This document shows, in pieces, positions 45,895 through 54,416 of a stretch of DNA of 60,488 nucleotides. Origin of the DNA: Fibrobacterota bacterium (GTDB lineage Bacteria; Fibrobacterota; Chitinivibrionia; Chitinivibrionales; Chitinispirillaceae); the NCBI GenBank assembly GCA_023436145.1, contig JAEZKP010000066.1:1-60488 (forward strand), in the 5' to 3' direction. Under the pieces are notes generated by a model. It did no database searches and was not told the DNA's origin. It saw nothing but the letters and a program-made list of their open reading frames with translations. The first letter of the stretch is position 1. Each line of letters opens with the position of its first letter. Both the position numbers and the translations under genes were made by a program.

Positions 45895-46224
45895 ATGCTG
45901 CAAACACAGAACGAAAAATCCAGATTACTGGAGTTCATAGACAAAAAAGCCTTAGACCCGGTACTGGAGGCCTTACCGGAGCAGTATTCAAGTGAACGGG
46001 ATCGCAGATCGCTTTTACTGGTGCAGAAAAGAACGGCAAAAGAAAAAGAAGAGTTCCATGACAAGCACTTGACTACCGCTCAAATAAGAGAGAAATATCT
46101 CAGAAGAATCTACTGGGAGACTCATCTGCGTTTTGGAAAACAGCTTGAAGATCTGGAGCTACCCCGTTTTCTACAGTTGCGGGAACAGTTCCTTCAGCTG
46201 TGTGCTGATTTGCATGTGAACTGA
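45895..46224 (+). CDS. Hypothetical 109-aa basic helical protein
   Basis: I do not recognise this protein. It is charged and helical: SRLLEFIDKKALDPVLEALP, then SERDRRSLLLVQKRTAKEKE, then REKYLRRIYWETHLRFGKQL, ending LREQFLQLCADL. No signal peptide, membrane segment or metal motif. AAAGGAAT precedes the ATG by 9 bases. It ends right at the bidirectional terminator. Coding potential is supported by the RBS and amphipathic pattern, not by a family. Confidence 0.6.
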   Translation: MLQTQNEKSRLLEFIDKKALDPVLEALPEQYSSERDRRSLLLVQKRTAKEKEEFHDKHLTTAQIREKYLRRIYWETHLRFGKQLEDLELPRFLQLREQFLQLCADLHVN

Positions 46225-46270
46225 AAAAAAAAGGTCCGGAGAGAAATGTTTCCTCTCCGGACCTTTTTTT
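46224..46270. terminator. Strong bidirectional terminator
   Basis: GGTCCGGAGAG (46233-46243) and CTCTCCGGACC (46253-46263) form a perfect 11-bp stem. A run of A precedes it and seven T follow it, so it works for the plus-strand gene ending at 46224 and the minus-strand gene ending at 46274. Confidence 0.95.
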
Positions 46271-46273
46271 AGG

Positions 46274-46486
46274 TTATTTTTTACCCAGGGTAGCATTACT
46301 GTTTCTTAAATCGTCAACCATTCCTTCTGAGAGACCTGGCACTTTTTTCAAATCATCCCATGATTCATAAGGACGGTGATCCACGATAAAATGCGCTCTT
46401 TTTTCACCTACCATAGGCAGTTTTGCTATAGTATCCAGATCAGCGCTGTTTAAGTCAATTTGTCCTCTGGTTTTATCTTCAGCCAT
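46274..46486 (-). CDS. Small helix-hairpin-helix protein (ComEA-like domain)
   Basis: A 70-residue protein made of a ComEA-type double helix-hairpin-helix: IDLNSADLDTIAKLPMVGEKR then VDHRPYESWDDLKKVPGLSE. The hairpins LPMVGEKRA and VPGLSEGMV would contact DNA backbone. It has neither signal peptide nor membrane anchor, unlike ComEA of transformation systems, so it may bind DNA in the cytoplasm. GGAGG precedes its ATG. It forms an operon with the related gene 26 bases upstream. Confidence 0.8.
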   Translation of the reverse strand: MAEDKTRGQIDLNSADLDTIAKLPMVGEKRAHFIVDHRPYESWDDLKKVPGLSEGMVDDLRNSNATLGKK

Positions 46487-46512
46487 ATTTACCTCCAGTT
46501 AATGGTTTAATA

Positions 46513-46710
46513 TTAAAGCTCTACCGAATCTTTCAGCTTTCCGGTTCTGACTTCTGAAAAGCCGGGTATTGAATCCAGTTCATCTTTGCTTTTGAATCTA
46601 CCATGTACATCTCTGTACCGGACTATGGCTTCAGCCATTTCGTTACCTACGCCGCTTATTTGCTGGAGCTCTTCTTTTGAAGCTCTGTTGATATTTATTT
46701 TCTTTTCCAT
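46513..46710 (-). CDS. Second small helix-hairpin-helix protein
   Basis: A 65-residue ComEA-type HhH protein: ININRASKEELQQISGVGNE, then AIVRYRDVHGRFKSKDELDS and IPGFSEVRTGKL. It is the better-conserved of the two tandem paralogues. ATG 46710 follows AAGGAG; a GTG three codons earlier is possible. There is no export signal. Tandem duplication with later divergence is likely, the two sharing N-x-A-x-x-x-(E/D)-(L/T) and PG(F/L)SE motifs. Confidence 0.82.
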   Translation of the reverse strand: MEKKININRASKEELQQISGVGNEMAEAIVRYRDVHGRFKSKDELDSIPGFSEVRTGKLKDSVEL

Positions 46711-46829
46711 AAAAATCACTCCTTTGGGAATCTCCCACTTGTCCTAAAAACTACGGCTAAACAGTAAGAAGCATTGTGCTGAATGTGGACAAAAAAGGAG
46801 GAAGGGGGTTTCTAAGGGTAGAGAGAGAT

Positions 46830-46851
46830 CCATAAGCATGAATGCTTATGG
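46830..46851 (-). terminator. Perfect 10-bp inverted repeat overlapping the htrA stop
   Basis: CCATAAGCAT, GA, ATGCTTATGG. It includes the htrA stop codon. No T-tract follows on the minus strand, so it is a hairpin of uncertain use; it might cause pausing at the stop. Confidence 0.45.
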
Positions 46852-48372
46852 ATTATGAAATTCAAAGGGTACATAAAAAGACGTATCAGTTCTTCTTACC
46901 AGAAGCAGGACCGATTGACCGTCACTCAGAGCTTCTGAGATGGTCAGAAAGTCTTGAACATTGTCGATCTGACGGGGTTTTTTATCCTGGACTTTAATCT
47001 GCACAATCAGATCTCCGGGTAATAAGCGGGTGCGGGCATCGGTTAAGGAGGGATCTATCCTGGTGACCACAACGCCCTTGGCCTCGACGGAGATTTTATA
47101 TTGGTTGCGGATTTCCTCATTTAGGTTGGTAATCGCAATACCCGTCCTGGTTTCTGTGCCATCGAACCTGGGTTGGCCATACTTGTCGGATGCTTTAGCC
47201 GGATTAGTGGTTTCCAGCGCTTCCGGAGTGCGTTCGGTAACCTTTAACTGTAAATTAATTTTTTTCCCCTGGCGCAGGACGATTACCGCAACTGTGGAGC
47301 CGGGTTTTATGGATGCTACTATATTTCTCAGATCATTGCCGGTTTTGATAGCCTGGTTGTTAACCGACAGAATGATATCCCCTCGTTGAATACCGGCTCT
47401 GGCTGCGGGTTGATTTTCGTAAACATTGGAAACCAGCACCCCATTGACATCCTGAATTCCCAGGGCTCTGCTTGTTTCGTTAGTCAATTCTTGAATTGAC
47501 AGTCCGATCCACCCCCTGACCACTCTTCCCTCATACACCAGGTCTTCCATGACTTTACGAGCCATATTTATGGGAATTGCAAAACCGATACCCATAAACC
47601 CCCCATCCTGAGAATAGATAAGTGTATTTATTCCGATAACCTCACCATAGATATTTACCAGTGCACCACCGGAATTACCTGGATTAATTGCTGCATCGGT
47701 TTGGATAAAATTCTGATACATGGCAATCTCTCCAATCTCCCGTTCCAGTGCAGAAATTATTCCCTGGGTGATAGTGGATCTCAGGCTGAATGGATTGCCA
47801 ATTGCGGCAACCCAGTCTCCTGGTTTAAGCTTATCGGAATCTCCCAGGTAAGCTACAGGAAGATCGGCTGGTATTTTTCCTTTTATCTTTAAAACTGCAA
47901 CATCACTGAGGGAATCGGTTCCTGCTACTGAAGCCTTGAATATTCTGCCATCGGAGAGACTGATGTCTATTTCTTGAGCACCGCTAATCACATGATAATT
48001 GGTGAGCAGATATCCATTTGAAGTGACAATGACCCCAGAGCCCAAGGCCTGAGTGCGACGCTGGTGTTCGGGTGTCTTTTTAGAAGTAGAGGAGTTGGGA
48101 AAAAGGTTATCGGTGTTTTGAGAATCGACTTTGGTGGGAATAACCGCTACAACGGATGGAACAACTGACTGAGCTACTTTAACAAAGATATTTTTAAATA
48201 TTTCCAGTTTTGTAGTATCCAGCTCGATGGGGCGTTTACTGGCTCCGATAGTGATACTGCCCCTTTTAGGACGCTCTTGATTAGGGGGTTGCCCATAAGA
48301 GCAGTTTGTAAGGGTCAACATTACCATTCCCAGTATCAGGGCTTTAACCAGTTTGTTGGGTAACAGTCTCAT
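46846..48372 (-). CDS. HtrA/DegP-like serine protease with two PDZ domains
   Basis: A 508-residue envelope protease. The N-terminus (MRLLPNKLVKALILGMVMLT then LTNC) looks like a lipoprotein signal with Cys24; asparagine at -1 is atypical, so lipidation is uncertain. The catalytic triad is H127 (TNYHVIS), D157 (SDVAV) and S234 (GNSGGAL). PDZ1 follows (~310-395, VLVSNVYENQPAARAGIQRGD) and a diverged PDZ2 ends the protein. It degrades or refolds misfolded envelope proteins. ATG 48372 has AAAGGAGC upstream. The operon has one gene. Confidence 0.92.
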   Translation of the reverse strand: MRLLPNKLVKALILGMVMLTLTNCSYGQPPNQERPKRGSITIGASKRPIELDTTKLEIFKNIFVKVAQSVVPSVVAVIPTKVDSQNTDNLFPNSSTSKKTPEHQRRTQALGSGVIVTSNGYLLTNYHVISGAQEIDISLSDGRIFKASVAGTDSLSDVAVLKIKGKIPADLPVAYLGDSDKLKPGDWVAAIGNPFSLRSTITQGIISALEREIGEIAMYQNFIQTDAAINPGNSGGALVNIYGEVIGINTLIYSQDGGFMGIGFAIPINMARKVMEDLVYEGRVVRGWIGLSIQELTNETSRALGIQDVNGVLVSNVYENQPAARAGIQRGDIILSVNNQAIKTGNDLRNIVASIKPGSTVAVIVLRQGKKINLQLKVTERTPEALETTNPAKASDKYGQPRFDGTETRTGIAITNLNEEIRNQYKISVEAKGVVVTRIDPSLTDARTRLLPGDLIVQIKVQDKKPRQIDNVQDFLTISEALSDGQSVLLLVRRTDTSFYVPFEFHNP

Positions 48373-48761
48373 AGAAGCTCCTTTTATGCAGGACGACTCC
48401 CTGAAACTTTTTGCACCCCGAGCCAAAAAAGAGGGTAGTCAATGAAGTTTACAAGCTCTGTTATTGGATGCAATATGCTCAGGTACAGGAAAAAGTATTT
48501 CAAAAGTCATGCCATTTGGCGGGCTGCTATTTATTTCTGCTAAAGAGAAATCATCTTATAAAAAGTAGTTGCTACTTTAGCACATCAGCATTATATTAAA
48601 AGTACCAGCAATTACTATCCTACCTGCAAGGCCCTCTTGCAGCAATTTGGGTGAAGTGGAGTGCGCCGGTAAAAACCGGCGCATTCTATTTATAAAAACC
48701 TTAAACCGGATAAAATGCTTAAGACAGAAGCTTTCACCTATTTCTCTTTTGAGGTAAAATT
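48373..48761. other. Intergenic region with three perfect stem-loops
   Basis: No gene. Stem-loops: AAAGTAG-TTG-CTACTTT (48562-48578), CTGCAAG-GCCCT-CTTGCAG (48624-48642), TGCGCCGGT-AAAA-ACCGGCGCA (48662-48683). Divergent promoters for htrA and the 94-aa gene must lie here; I see no convincing boxes. Confidence 0.6.
48562..48683 (+). ncRNA. Possible structured RNA or leader (three stem-loops)
   Basis: Three perfect hairpins (7, 7 and 9 bp) fall in 122 bases, 79 bases before the 94-aa gene. The last is GC-rich with an AAAA loop and is followed by TTCTATTT, a poor T-tract. A leader or small RNA is possible; none matches a class I know. Confidence 0.3.
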
Positions 48762-49046
48762 ATGGCATCTAACATTGAAGACGTTACCATTAATTATGAA
48801 GAAGATGGTGTACTGGTAGTTAAAGAGATAGGTAAAGTGGTTCTCTCAAAGGGTTCCTGGGCAACTGTGCTTTTTAGATACCAGCAATGGGAGAAAGCTA
48901 AAAATGATTATGGCCCTGACCGCTATTCAATCCGCAGATACCGCAAAATTGAAGATGAGTACCGCCAGCAGGCTAAATTCAACATTTCAAGTAAAGACCA
49001 GGCTATAAAGCTTATCGAGGCCCTTCAGAAGTGGGTGGCAGACTAA
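48762..49046 (+). CDS. Conserved-looking 94-aa protein of unknown function
   Basis: I cannot name this family. The protein begins with a beta-rich half (DVTINYEEDGVLVVKEIGKV then VLSKGSWATVLFRYQQWEKA) and ends with a basic/helical half (YSIRRYRKIEDEYRQQAKFN then ISSKDQAIKLIEALQKW). This composition, with many aromatic and charged positions, resembles compact single-domain proteins seen in several phyla. No signal peptide or membrane helix. GAGG lies 8 bases before the ATG. The gene is preceded by the stem-loop region. Confidence 0.65.
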   Translation: MASNIEDVTINYEEDGVLVVKEIGKVVLSKGSWATVLFRYQQWEKAKNDYGPDRYSIRRYRKIEDEYRQQAKFNISSKDQAIKLIEALQKWVAD

Positions 49047-49162
49047 ATCGTCTGCCTATTTTTATTGCTTGTGTTGTTTGTCAAATAATCCTCTGCGTCT
49101 TATTTCAGTTGTAAATGGATTGTGTTTTGCTCTCTACTTACCCCAGGGGAAATAGAGAGCTG

Positions 49163-49678
49163 ATGAGTTGGATATCGGTGGATGTGGAGGCCGACGGGCC
49201 CATACCTGGTGATTTTTCCATGGTAGCATTAGGTGCTGTAATAATTGAACCATCACTTGATAGAACTTTTTATGCCCGGCTTCATCCCATCTCAGAAAAA
49301 TGGATTCCACAATCCTTAAAAATCTGTGGCTTCAGCCGGGAGCAAACCCTTCGTTTTGAAAGACCTCAGACAGTAATGCGTCATTTCGCCCAGTGGCTAT
49401 CCCTTGAAGGAGGGAAACACCTCTTTTTTGTTTCTGACAATGCATTCGATTGGCAATTTATCAATTGGTATTTTTATCATTTTCTGCAGTTTAATCCCTT
49501 CGGATATAGCTCCACTAATCTTCTGTCACTTTTTTTGGGTTTAAACAAAAACATGTATAGTAGATTTAAACATTTAAAAAGAAAGCGCTCCGACCACCAT
49601 CCTCTCCAGGATGCATTAGCCAATGCCAAAGCTATGCTTCAGATGAAACTTCGCTATGAACTGAAAATTAACTGGTGA
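49163..49678 (+). CDS. DEDDh-type 3'-5' exonuclease (DnaQ-like)
   Basis: A 171-residue exonuclease-fold protein. Exo I is SVDVEADGP, with D-x-E supplying metal ligands. The middle motif is VSDNAFDWQFINWYF, where the conserved Asp follows the Phe. Exo III is SDHHPLQDALANAKA, with H-x-x-x-x-D. It lacks a polymerase or other partner domain. Such small proteins trim RNA or DNA 3' ends; the substrate is unknown. I chose ATG 49163 because the conserved domain starts there. The frame is open 16 codons further upstream. Confidence 0.8.
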   Translation: MSWISVDVEADGPIPGDFSMVALGAVIIEPSLDRTFYARLHPISEKWIPQSLKICGFSREQTLRFERPQTVMRHFAQWLSLEGGKHLFFVSDNAFDWQFINWYFYHFLQFNPFGYSSTNLLSLFLGLNKNMYSRFKHLKRKRSDHHPLQDALANAKAMLQMKLRYELKINW

Positions 49679-49763
49679 AAAAAGGCCCTCACCTCTTTCA
49701 GGCACATTACTTGCGCTATATTCCATCTAAAGTCGACCCTACCATCTCCGGGGAAACATTACT

Positions 49764-50717
49764 ATGAAAAAGATAGAAAATATCAACTTCAACTCGCCTC
49801 CAATCATGTTTGCAGCCTGGCCCGGAATGGGAAATGTTGCACTGATGGCCATGGATTATTTAAGGCGCACTGTTGATGCTCGTCTTTTTGCAGAACTGGA
49901 TATGGAACCGTTCTATGTTCCCGAGGAAGTGGTGGTAAATGAAGGCATAGCCAGCTTCCCCGAGCTTCCCCGAAGCTTTTTTCATGAGCAGCATGAGCCT
50001 AATCTGGTATTTTTTGAAAGCACGATTCAGACCGAAGGACAGGATGCTGTTACTATCGCTCAAACTGTGCTGGAAGTGGCAAAAAAGCTTAAAGCACCAC
50101 GAATTTATACTGCAGCTGCCTTACCTCTGGCTATGAGCTATAAATCAGAATCGGAAATTTATGTGGCCGCAAATCAGAAATATTTCCTTAAAGAACTGGA
50201 AAGTTATGGAATAAAACCTCTAAATGAAGGTTATATAAGTGGCCTCAGCGGACTTCTATTGGGTATAGCCGCTTCCCAGAATATTGAGGCTGCCTGCATT
50301 CTGGCTACAATTCCTACTTATGCCGCAGCAATGGCCTATCCTAAAGGCTCTCTGGCTATTGTAAAAAGTCTGGCCCGTATTAACGACCTGGATATCGACA
50401 CCTCGGAGCTGGAAAAAGGGGTAGCAGAGTCAGAGGAATCATTCGCCGAAATTGAAGAACGCCTCAGAAATGTGCTTCCCATGTTAATGGAACAGCAATC
50501 TCAGGATTTTTTCGAAGAGGAGCAGATGCCCCCCCCTGCAGAAATGAAAGATGACAAAGTCCCCGAATACGTAATGGCCCGCATCGAAAGACTTTTCAGA
50601 GAACTCTCCCATAAAAAGGATAAAGCCCGTGCAATGGAACTCAAAGCTGAACTGGATAAATGGGGCCTTTACGAAATCTATGAGAAGCGATTTCTGGATC
50701 TATTCAAAAAGCCTTGA
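49764..50717 (+). CDS. PAC2 family protein
   Basis: A 317-residue protein related to proteasome-assembly chaperone 2 (archaeal/eukaryotic) and found in bacteria with unknown role. PAC2 features: FAAWPGMGNVALMAMDYL, then DARLFAELDMEPFY, VFFESTIQTEGQD, IYTAAALPLAMSYKSES, ISGLSGLLLGIA and CILATIPTYAAAMAYPKGS. The C-terminal ~80 residues are helical and charged. No proteasome genes are in the window. GGGGAAAC precedes the ATG. Confidence 0.88.
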   Translation: MKKIENINFNSPPIMFAAWPGMGNVALMAMDYLRRTVDARLFAELDMEPFYVPEEVVVNEGIASFPELPRSFFHEQHEPNLVFFESTIQTEGQDAVTIAQTVLEVAKKLKAPRIYTAAALPLAMSYKSESEIYVAANQKYFLKELESYGIKPLNEGYISGLSGLLLGIAASQNIEAACILATIPTYAAAMAYPKGSLAIVKSLARINDLDIDTSELEKGVAESEESFAEIEERLRNVLPMLMEQQSQDFFEEEQMPPPAEMKDDKVPEYVMARIERLFRELSHKKDKARAMELKAELDKWGLYEIYEKRFLDLFKKP

Positions 50718-51126
50718 CCCGATAACTGTTTTATCGGTAAATTATGCCGTTCTTTATTGCTAAACACTCTGAGCAAAAACTGGTGGAATATTGAGAAAAA
50801 AACAGATGCTTCGAATTTACACAATATATAAAATTTTCTGGAACAATCCATAAAAAAAGTGACAAAAGAAGAGGTGGGTATTGCTGTCAGGGAAAGTGTA
50901 TCTGAGGTTTTTAAATGTTGGGAAAGATTGGTATACCTTAATTGGATAAATCTGTTATGGCTCAAAAAATAGTGCATAGGCAGATCATCCTTCCATCTCA
51001 GATGTCTGCAGATTGGGGTAAGTAGACAAAAAAGCTACCTTTAAAGACCAGATCTGTGGGCGTAAAATATATTATAGCTATTATCCGATTCATTTTCAGT
51101 CTGCAATCAATGGAAGGAGCCAGCAA
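50718..51126. other. Intergenic region, one small stem-loop
   Basis: No supported gene. CCGATAA-CTGTT-TTATCGG (50719-50737) lies just after the PAC2 stop and may end its transcript, although there is no T-tract. The rest is AT-rich with nothing recognisable up to the ribosome site AAGGAG at 51114-51119. Confidence 0.5.
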
Positions 51127-51474
51127 GTGCCTTTACTCAATCTTTTTCTGAATAAAAAAATCGATGATGCAAAGTCGGAAAAAATCCTCTCTGAACTCTC
51201 CCAAATGGTGGCGCAGAGTCTGGGAAAGCCCCAGAATTATATGATGGTTTCCATTACAGAAAATAAAATTATCATGTCCGGCTCGACCGAAGCTTCGGCA
51301 TTTGCAGATCTTAGGAGCATAGGTGGAATCAATGCATCCTCCAGTAAAGCGCTTTCCCAAAAAATCTGCGACTATTTGCACAAAGAACTATCTATAGATC
51401 CCGCTCGCATTTATTGTAATTTTTCTGATATTCCGGCCTCTAACTGGGGATGGAACGGATCAACTTTCGGCTGA
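51127..51474 (+). CDS. MIF-family tautomerase
   Basis: A 115-residue homologue of macrophage migration inhibitory factor. GTG start at 51127 with AAGGAG 7 bases upstream. After Met removal the N-terminus is Pro (MPLLNLFLN), the catalytic base of the superfamily. Hallmarks: KIDDAKSEKILSELSQMVAQ minus its first residue, YMMVSITEN, FADLRSIGGIN, and the end IYCNFSDIPASNWGWNGSTFG, close to MIF. Catalyses keto-enol tautomerisation in vitro in characterised members; the natural substrate is unknown. It is convergent with clpB. Confidence 0.92.
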   Translation: MPLLNLFLNKKIDDAKSEKILSELSQMVAQSLGKPQNYMMVSITENKIIMSGSTEASAFADLRSIGGINASSSKALSQKICDYLHKELSIDPARIYCNFSDIPASNWGWNGSTFG

Positions 51475-51482
51475 AAAATAGA

Positions 51483-51516
51483 AATGCTCTCATTTCCTTT
51501 TGAGAAATGGAGCATT
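51483..51516. terminator. Stem-loop between convergent MIF and clpB genes
   Basis: AATGCTC-t-CATTTC pairs with GAAATG-GAGCATT around a 7-base loop (13 bp, one bulge). It is placed 9 bases after one stop and 8 before the other. Confidence 0.6.
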
Positions 51517-51523
51517 ACGCATT

Positions 51524-54106
51524 TTATTCCACGTTGAAGCTGAAATGATCACCGGTTGCCGATACAATTACCGATTCACCCTCCTTGAGTTCACCGGAAA
51601 TAATCATTCGTGAGATGGGTGTCTCGATCTCTTTTTGAATTACTCTTTTAAGAGGTCTGGCTCCGTAAACCGGCTCGAACCCTTTCTCAGCGATAAGGTT
51701 TTTAGCTTCCGGCTCTACAAAAATTTTCATTTTATTGTTTTGCAGCCTTTTTGAAAGTGATTCCAGCTGTATCGAGACGATTCCCAGAATATGTTGCTTT
51801 GATAGAGAATGGAAAACCACGATCTCATCAACGCGGTTTAGAAACTCAGGTCTGAAGTAATTTCTCAATTCATTTAACACCGTAGAGCGTATTCTTTCAT
51901 ATCCCTCTCCGCCGCTGTAATCAGCAATGTGCTGAGACCCGATATTGGAGGTCATAATGATAATGGTGTTTTTGAAGTTAATCACCCGGCCTTGTGAATC
52001 GGTGACCCGGCCATCATCCAGAATTTGCAAAAGTATATTAAACACTTCCGGATGAGCCTTTTCTATCTCATCGAAAAGGACCACCGAGTAGGGGTGTCTT
52101 CTGACTGCTTCAGTCAGTTGTCCACCTTCCTCATAACCGACATATCCCGGAGGTGCTCCGAGTAGTCTTGAGACTGCAAATTTCTCCATGTATTCTGACA
52201 TGTCAATTCTTACTATGGCCCGTTCATCATCAAAGAGATTAAATGCGAGAGCTCTGGCAAGTTCGGTTTTTCCCACTCCGGTAGGGCCTAGAAAAATAAA
52301 GCTTCCGATGGGTCGGTTAGGGTCCTGAAGACCGGATCTGGCCCGCAGAACCGCATCTGCAACTGCATCAACCGCCTCATCCTGACCGATGACTCTCTGA
52401 TGTAAGTGCTTCGAAAGATTCAGCAGTTTTTCTTTTTCACCCTGCACCAGTTTATTAACGGGAATGTGGGTCCATCTGCTTATAATCCCTGCTATATCCT
52501 CTTCGTCTACATCCTCTTTTAGCAGTTTTTTACTGCTGTCCTGGTTTCTTATCTGTTCTTCAGCAGTTTTGAGCTGCTTCTCCAGATTGGGAATTTTGCC
52601 ATGACGCAGCTCTGCTGCTTTACTTAAATTGTATTCCCGCTCAGCTTTTTCAAGTTCATGGCGAGTCTGTTCGAGTTGTCCGCGCAGTGATTGCAGATGA
52701 GCCACTTTCTGTTTTTCAGCTTCCCACTGCGCTTTAAGTGAAGAGACATTCGATTTGACTTCTGCAAGTTCCTTCTGCAGCTTGGAGAGTTTTTCGATGG
52801 ATGATGGATCCTTTTCTTTCTTCAACCCTTCGATTTCAATCTCCAGCTGCATCTGACGGCGCATGACTTCGTCCAGCTCAGTAGGATTACTGTCAATCTC
52901 AGTCCGTAGTTTTGCAGCAGCCTCATCTATAAGATCAATGGCTTTGTCAGGGAGAAAACGGTCGCTTATGTAGCGGTCAGAAAGCACGGCAGCTGCAACC
53001 AGAGCGCTGTCTCTTATATGTACTCCATGGTGAACCTCATAGCGTTCACGTAAACCCCGGAGTATGGAGATTGTGTCCTCCACCGAAGGCTGGTTTACCA
53101 GTACAGTCTGGAATCTTCGCTCCAGAGCCTTGTCTTTTTCTACATATTTACGATATTCATCCAGAGTGGTAGCCCCGATTGTATGAAGTTCCCCTCTGGC
53201 CAGCATTGGCTTAAGCATGTTTCCAGCATCAATGGAACCTTCAGCAGCTCCTGCACCAACTACAGTGTGCAGCTCATCGATAAAAAGAATGATGTTACCA
53301 CTTTTTACCACTTCATTTAAAACAGCTTTTAATCTCTCCTCAAATTCACCTCTGAATTTAGCACCAGCCACCAGTGCACCCATATCCAGAGCTACGATCT
53401 GGCGGTTTTTAAGCCCTTCAGGGACATCACCATTAATAATGCGCAAAGCTAAACCTTCCACAATTGCAGTTTTACCCACTCCGGGATCTCCGATTAGTAC
53501 CGGATTGTTTTTTGTACGTCGCGAGAGGATCTGTATCACTCTGCGTATCTCTTCATCCCGGCCTATAACCGGGTCAAGCTTTCCCTGGTTTGCCATGTGG
53601 GTAAGGTTTCGGGCATATTTCTCAATAGCAGCGAATGTGCTTTCTGGATCAGCAGAGGTGACTCTCTGGTTACCCCGGATACTTTTGAGAATTTCAAGAA
53701 AAGCGGCGGGGGAGAGATTTATTCTTTTAGCAAATAACTGGCAGTCACGATCCTTATCGAGGGCTGCTAAAAACAGATGTTCGACACTGATAAACTCGTC
53801 TTTCATTTCAGATGCCAGATTTTGCGCTTCATTTAATACCGCAGTCAGAGAACGGGACATGTAGGTCTGAACACCTTGCCCGGTAACTGCCGGAATTTTG
53901 CGCAGAAGCTCCATCGCTACGCTATCAGCGTTTAACGTTTCAATCTTGAGCCGGTCCAGAACAGATGGTATCAGGCCATCCTGTTGTCTTATAAGAGCAA
54001 GGACCAGGTGAAGAGGGACCAGCTCCTGATGGTTCAATTCCACAGCTATGGAATTGGCTGAGTTAAGGGCTTCTTGAGATTTTCGGGTAAATTTTTCGAT
54101 ATCCAT
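51524..54106 (-). CDS. clpB: Disaggregase ClpB
   Basis: An 860-residue Hsp100 chaperone, the usual length. Clp N-domain at 1-145, NBD1 Walker A GDPGVGKT at 206-213, and a long coiled M-domain (~400-530, KLQKELAEVKSNVSSLKAQWE region) distinguishing ClpB from ClpA/C. NBD2 contains GPTGVGKTELARALA, VRIDMSEYMEKFAVSRLLGA minus its ends, and VLFDEIEKAHPEV. The C-terminal D2-small domain ends in FSFNVE. It resolves protein aggregates with DnaK. GGGAGCG precedes the ATG. No CIRCE operator or sigma-32-type promoter is seen upstream. Confidence 0.97.
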   Translation of the reverse strand: MDIEKFTRKSQEALNSANSIAVELNHQELVPLHLVLALIRQQDGLIPSVLDRLKIETLNADSVAMELLRKIPAVTGQGVQTYMSRSLTAVLNEAQNLASEMKDEFISVEHLFLAALDKDRDCQLFAKRINLSPAAFLEILKSIRGNQRVTSADPESTFAAIEKYARNLTHMANQGKLDPVIGRDEEIRRVIQILSRRTKNNPVLIGDPGVGKTAIVEGLALRIINGDVPEGLKNRQIVALDMGALVAGAKFRGEFEERLKAVLNEVVKSGNIILFIDELHTVVGAGAAEGSIDAGNMLKPMLARGELHTIGATTLDEYRKYVEKDKALERRFQTVLVNQPSVEDTISILRGLRERYEVHHGVHIRDSALVAAAVLSDRYISDRFLPDKAIDLIDEAAAKLRTEIDSNPTELDEVMRRQMQLEIEIEGLKKEKDPSSIEKLSKLQKELAEVKSNVSSLKAQWEAEKQKVAHLQSLRGQLEQTRHELEKAEREYNLSKAAELRHGKIPNLEKQLKTAEEQIRNQDSSKKLLKEDVDEEDIAGIISRWTHIPVNKLVQGEKEKLLNLSKHLHQRVIGQDEAVDAVADAVLRARSGLQDPNRPIGSFIFLGPTGVGKTELARALAFNLFDDERAIVRIDMSEYMEKFAVSRLLGAPPGYVGYEEGGQLTEAVRRHPYSVVLFDEIEKAHPEVFNILLQILDDGRVTDSQGRVINFKNTIIIMTSNIGSQHIADYSGGEGYERIRSTVLNELRNYFRPEFLNRVDEIVVFHSLSKQHILGIVSIQLESLSKRLQNNKMKIFVEPEAKNLIAEKGFEPVYGARPLKRVIQKEIETPISRMIISGELKEGESVIVSATGDHFSFNVE

Positions 54107-54416
54107 AATTTCGCTCCCTTCCTGAGATGGCCATATTACGCAAAAGACGTGCCATTTAACAGAAAAAGGAGAAACCGGAGTATAATCTCAAGTATAGTGT
54201 AGATTGCTTGTTTCAAAGAAGAACGATACACAATAACAAAATGAAACAAGTCTCAAATCGTAATGAGTGTTTGATTCAGAGAAGCGCAAAGGTGTTTTCA
54301 CAATGGTATTAAAAAATATTTGCTATACAATTAATGTTTGGTGTATTTTAGCATACCTGATTTTTTTCAGGGTGAAAATCTAAAGGGCTGGATGGGTAAT
54401 CCCATCCTGTATAGAG
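54107..54416. other. Divergent promoter region between clpB and the peptidase module
   Basis: No gene. The rightward candidate promoter is TTGCTA (54320-54325), 18 bases, TATTTT (54344-54349). Nothing convincing points towards clpB. Confidence 0.4.

Noticed and set aside
50859..50972. Plus-strand GTG frame of 37 codons after PAC2
   Set aside because: The translation looks helical and could be a remnant, but it has no ribosome site and no recognised family.
50678..50977. Minus-strand frame of 99 codons overlapping the PAC2 3' end
   Set aside because: Overlaps a firm CDS on the other strand; composition is that of a shadow frame and there is no SD.
53217..53864. 215-codon plus-strand frame opposite clpB
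   Set aside because: Long only because ClpB codon usage lacks stops on the opposite strand; no SD and no family.
51524..54330. CIRCE or sigma-32-type heat-shock control of clpB
   Set aside because: No TTAGCACTC-N9-GAGTGCTAA element and no convincing heat-shock promoter in the 310 bases upstream.
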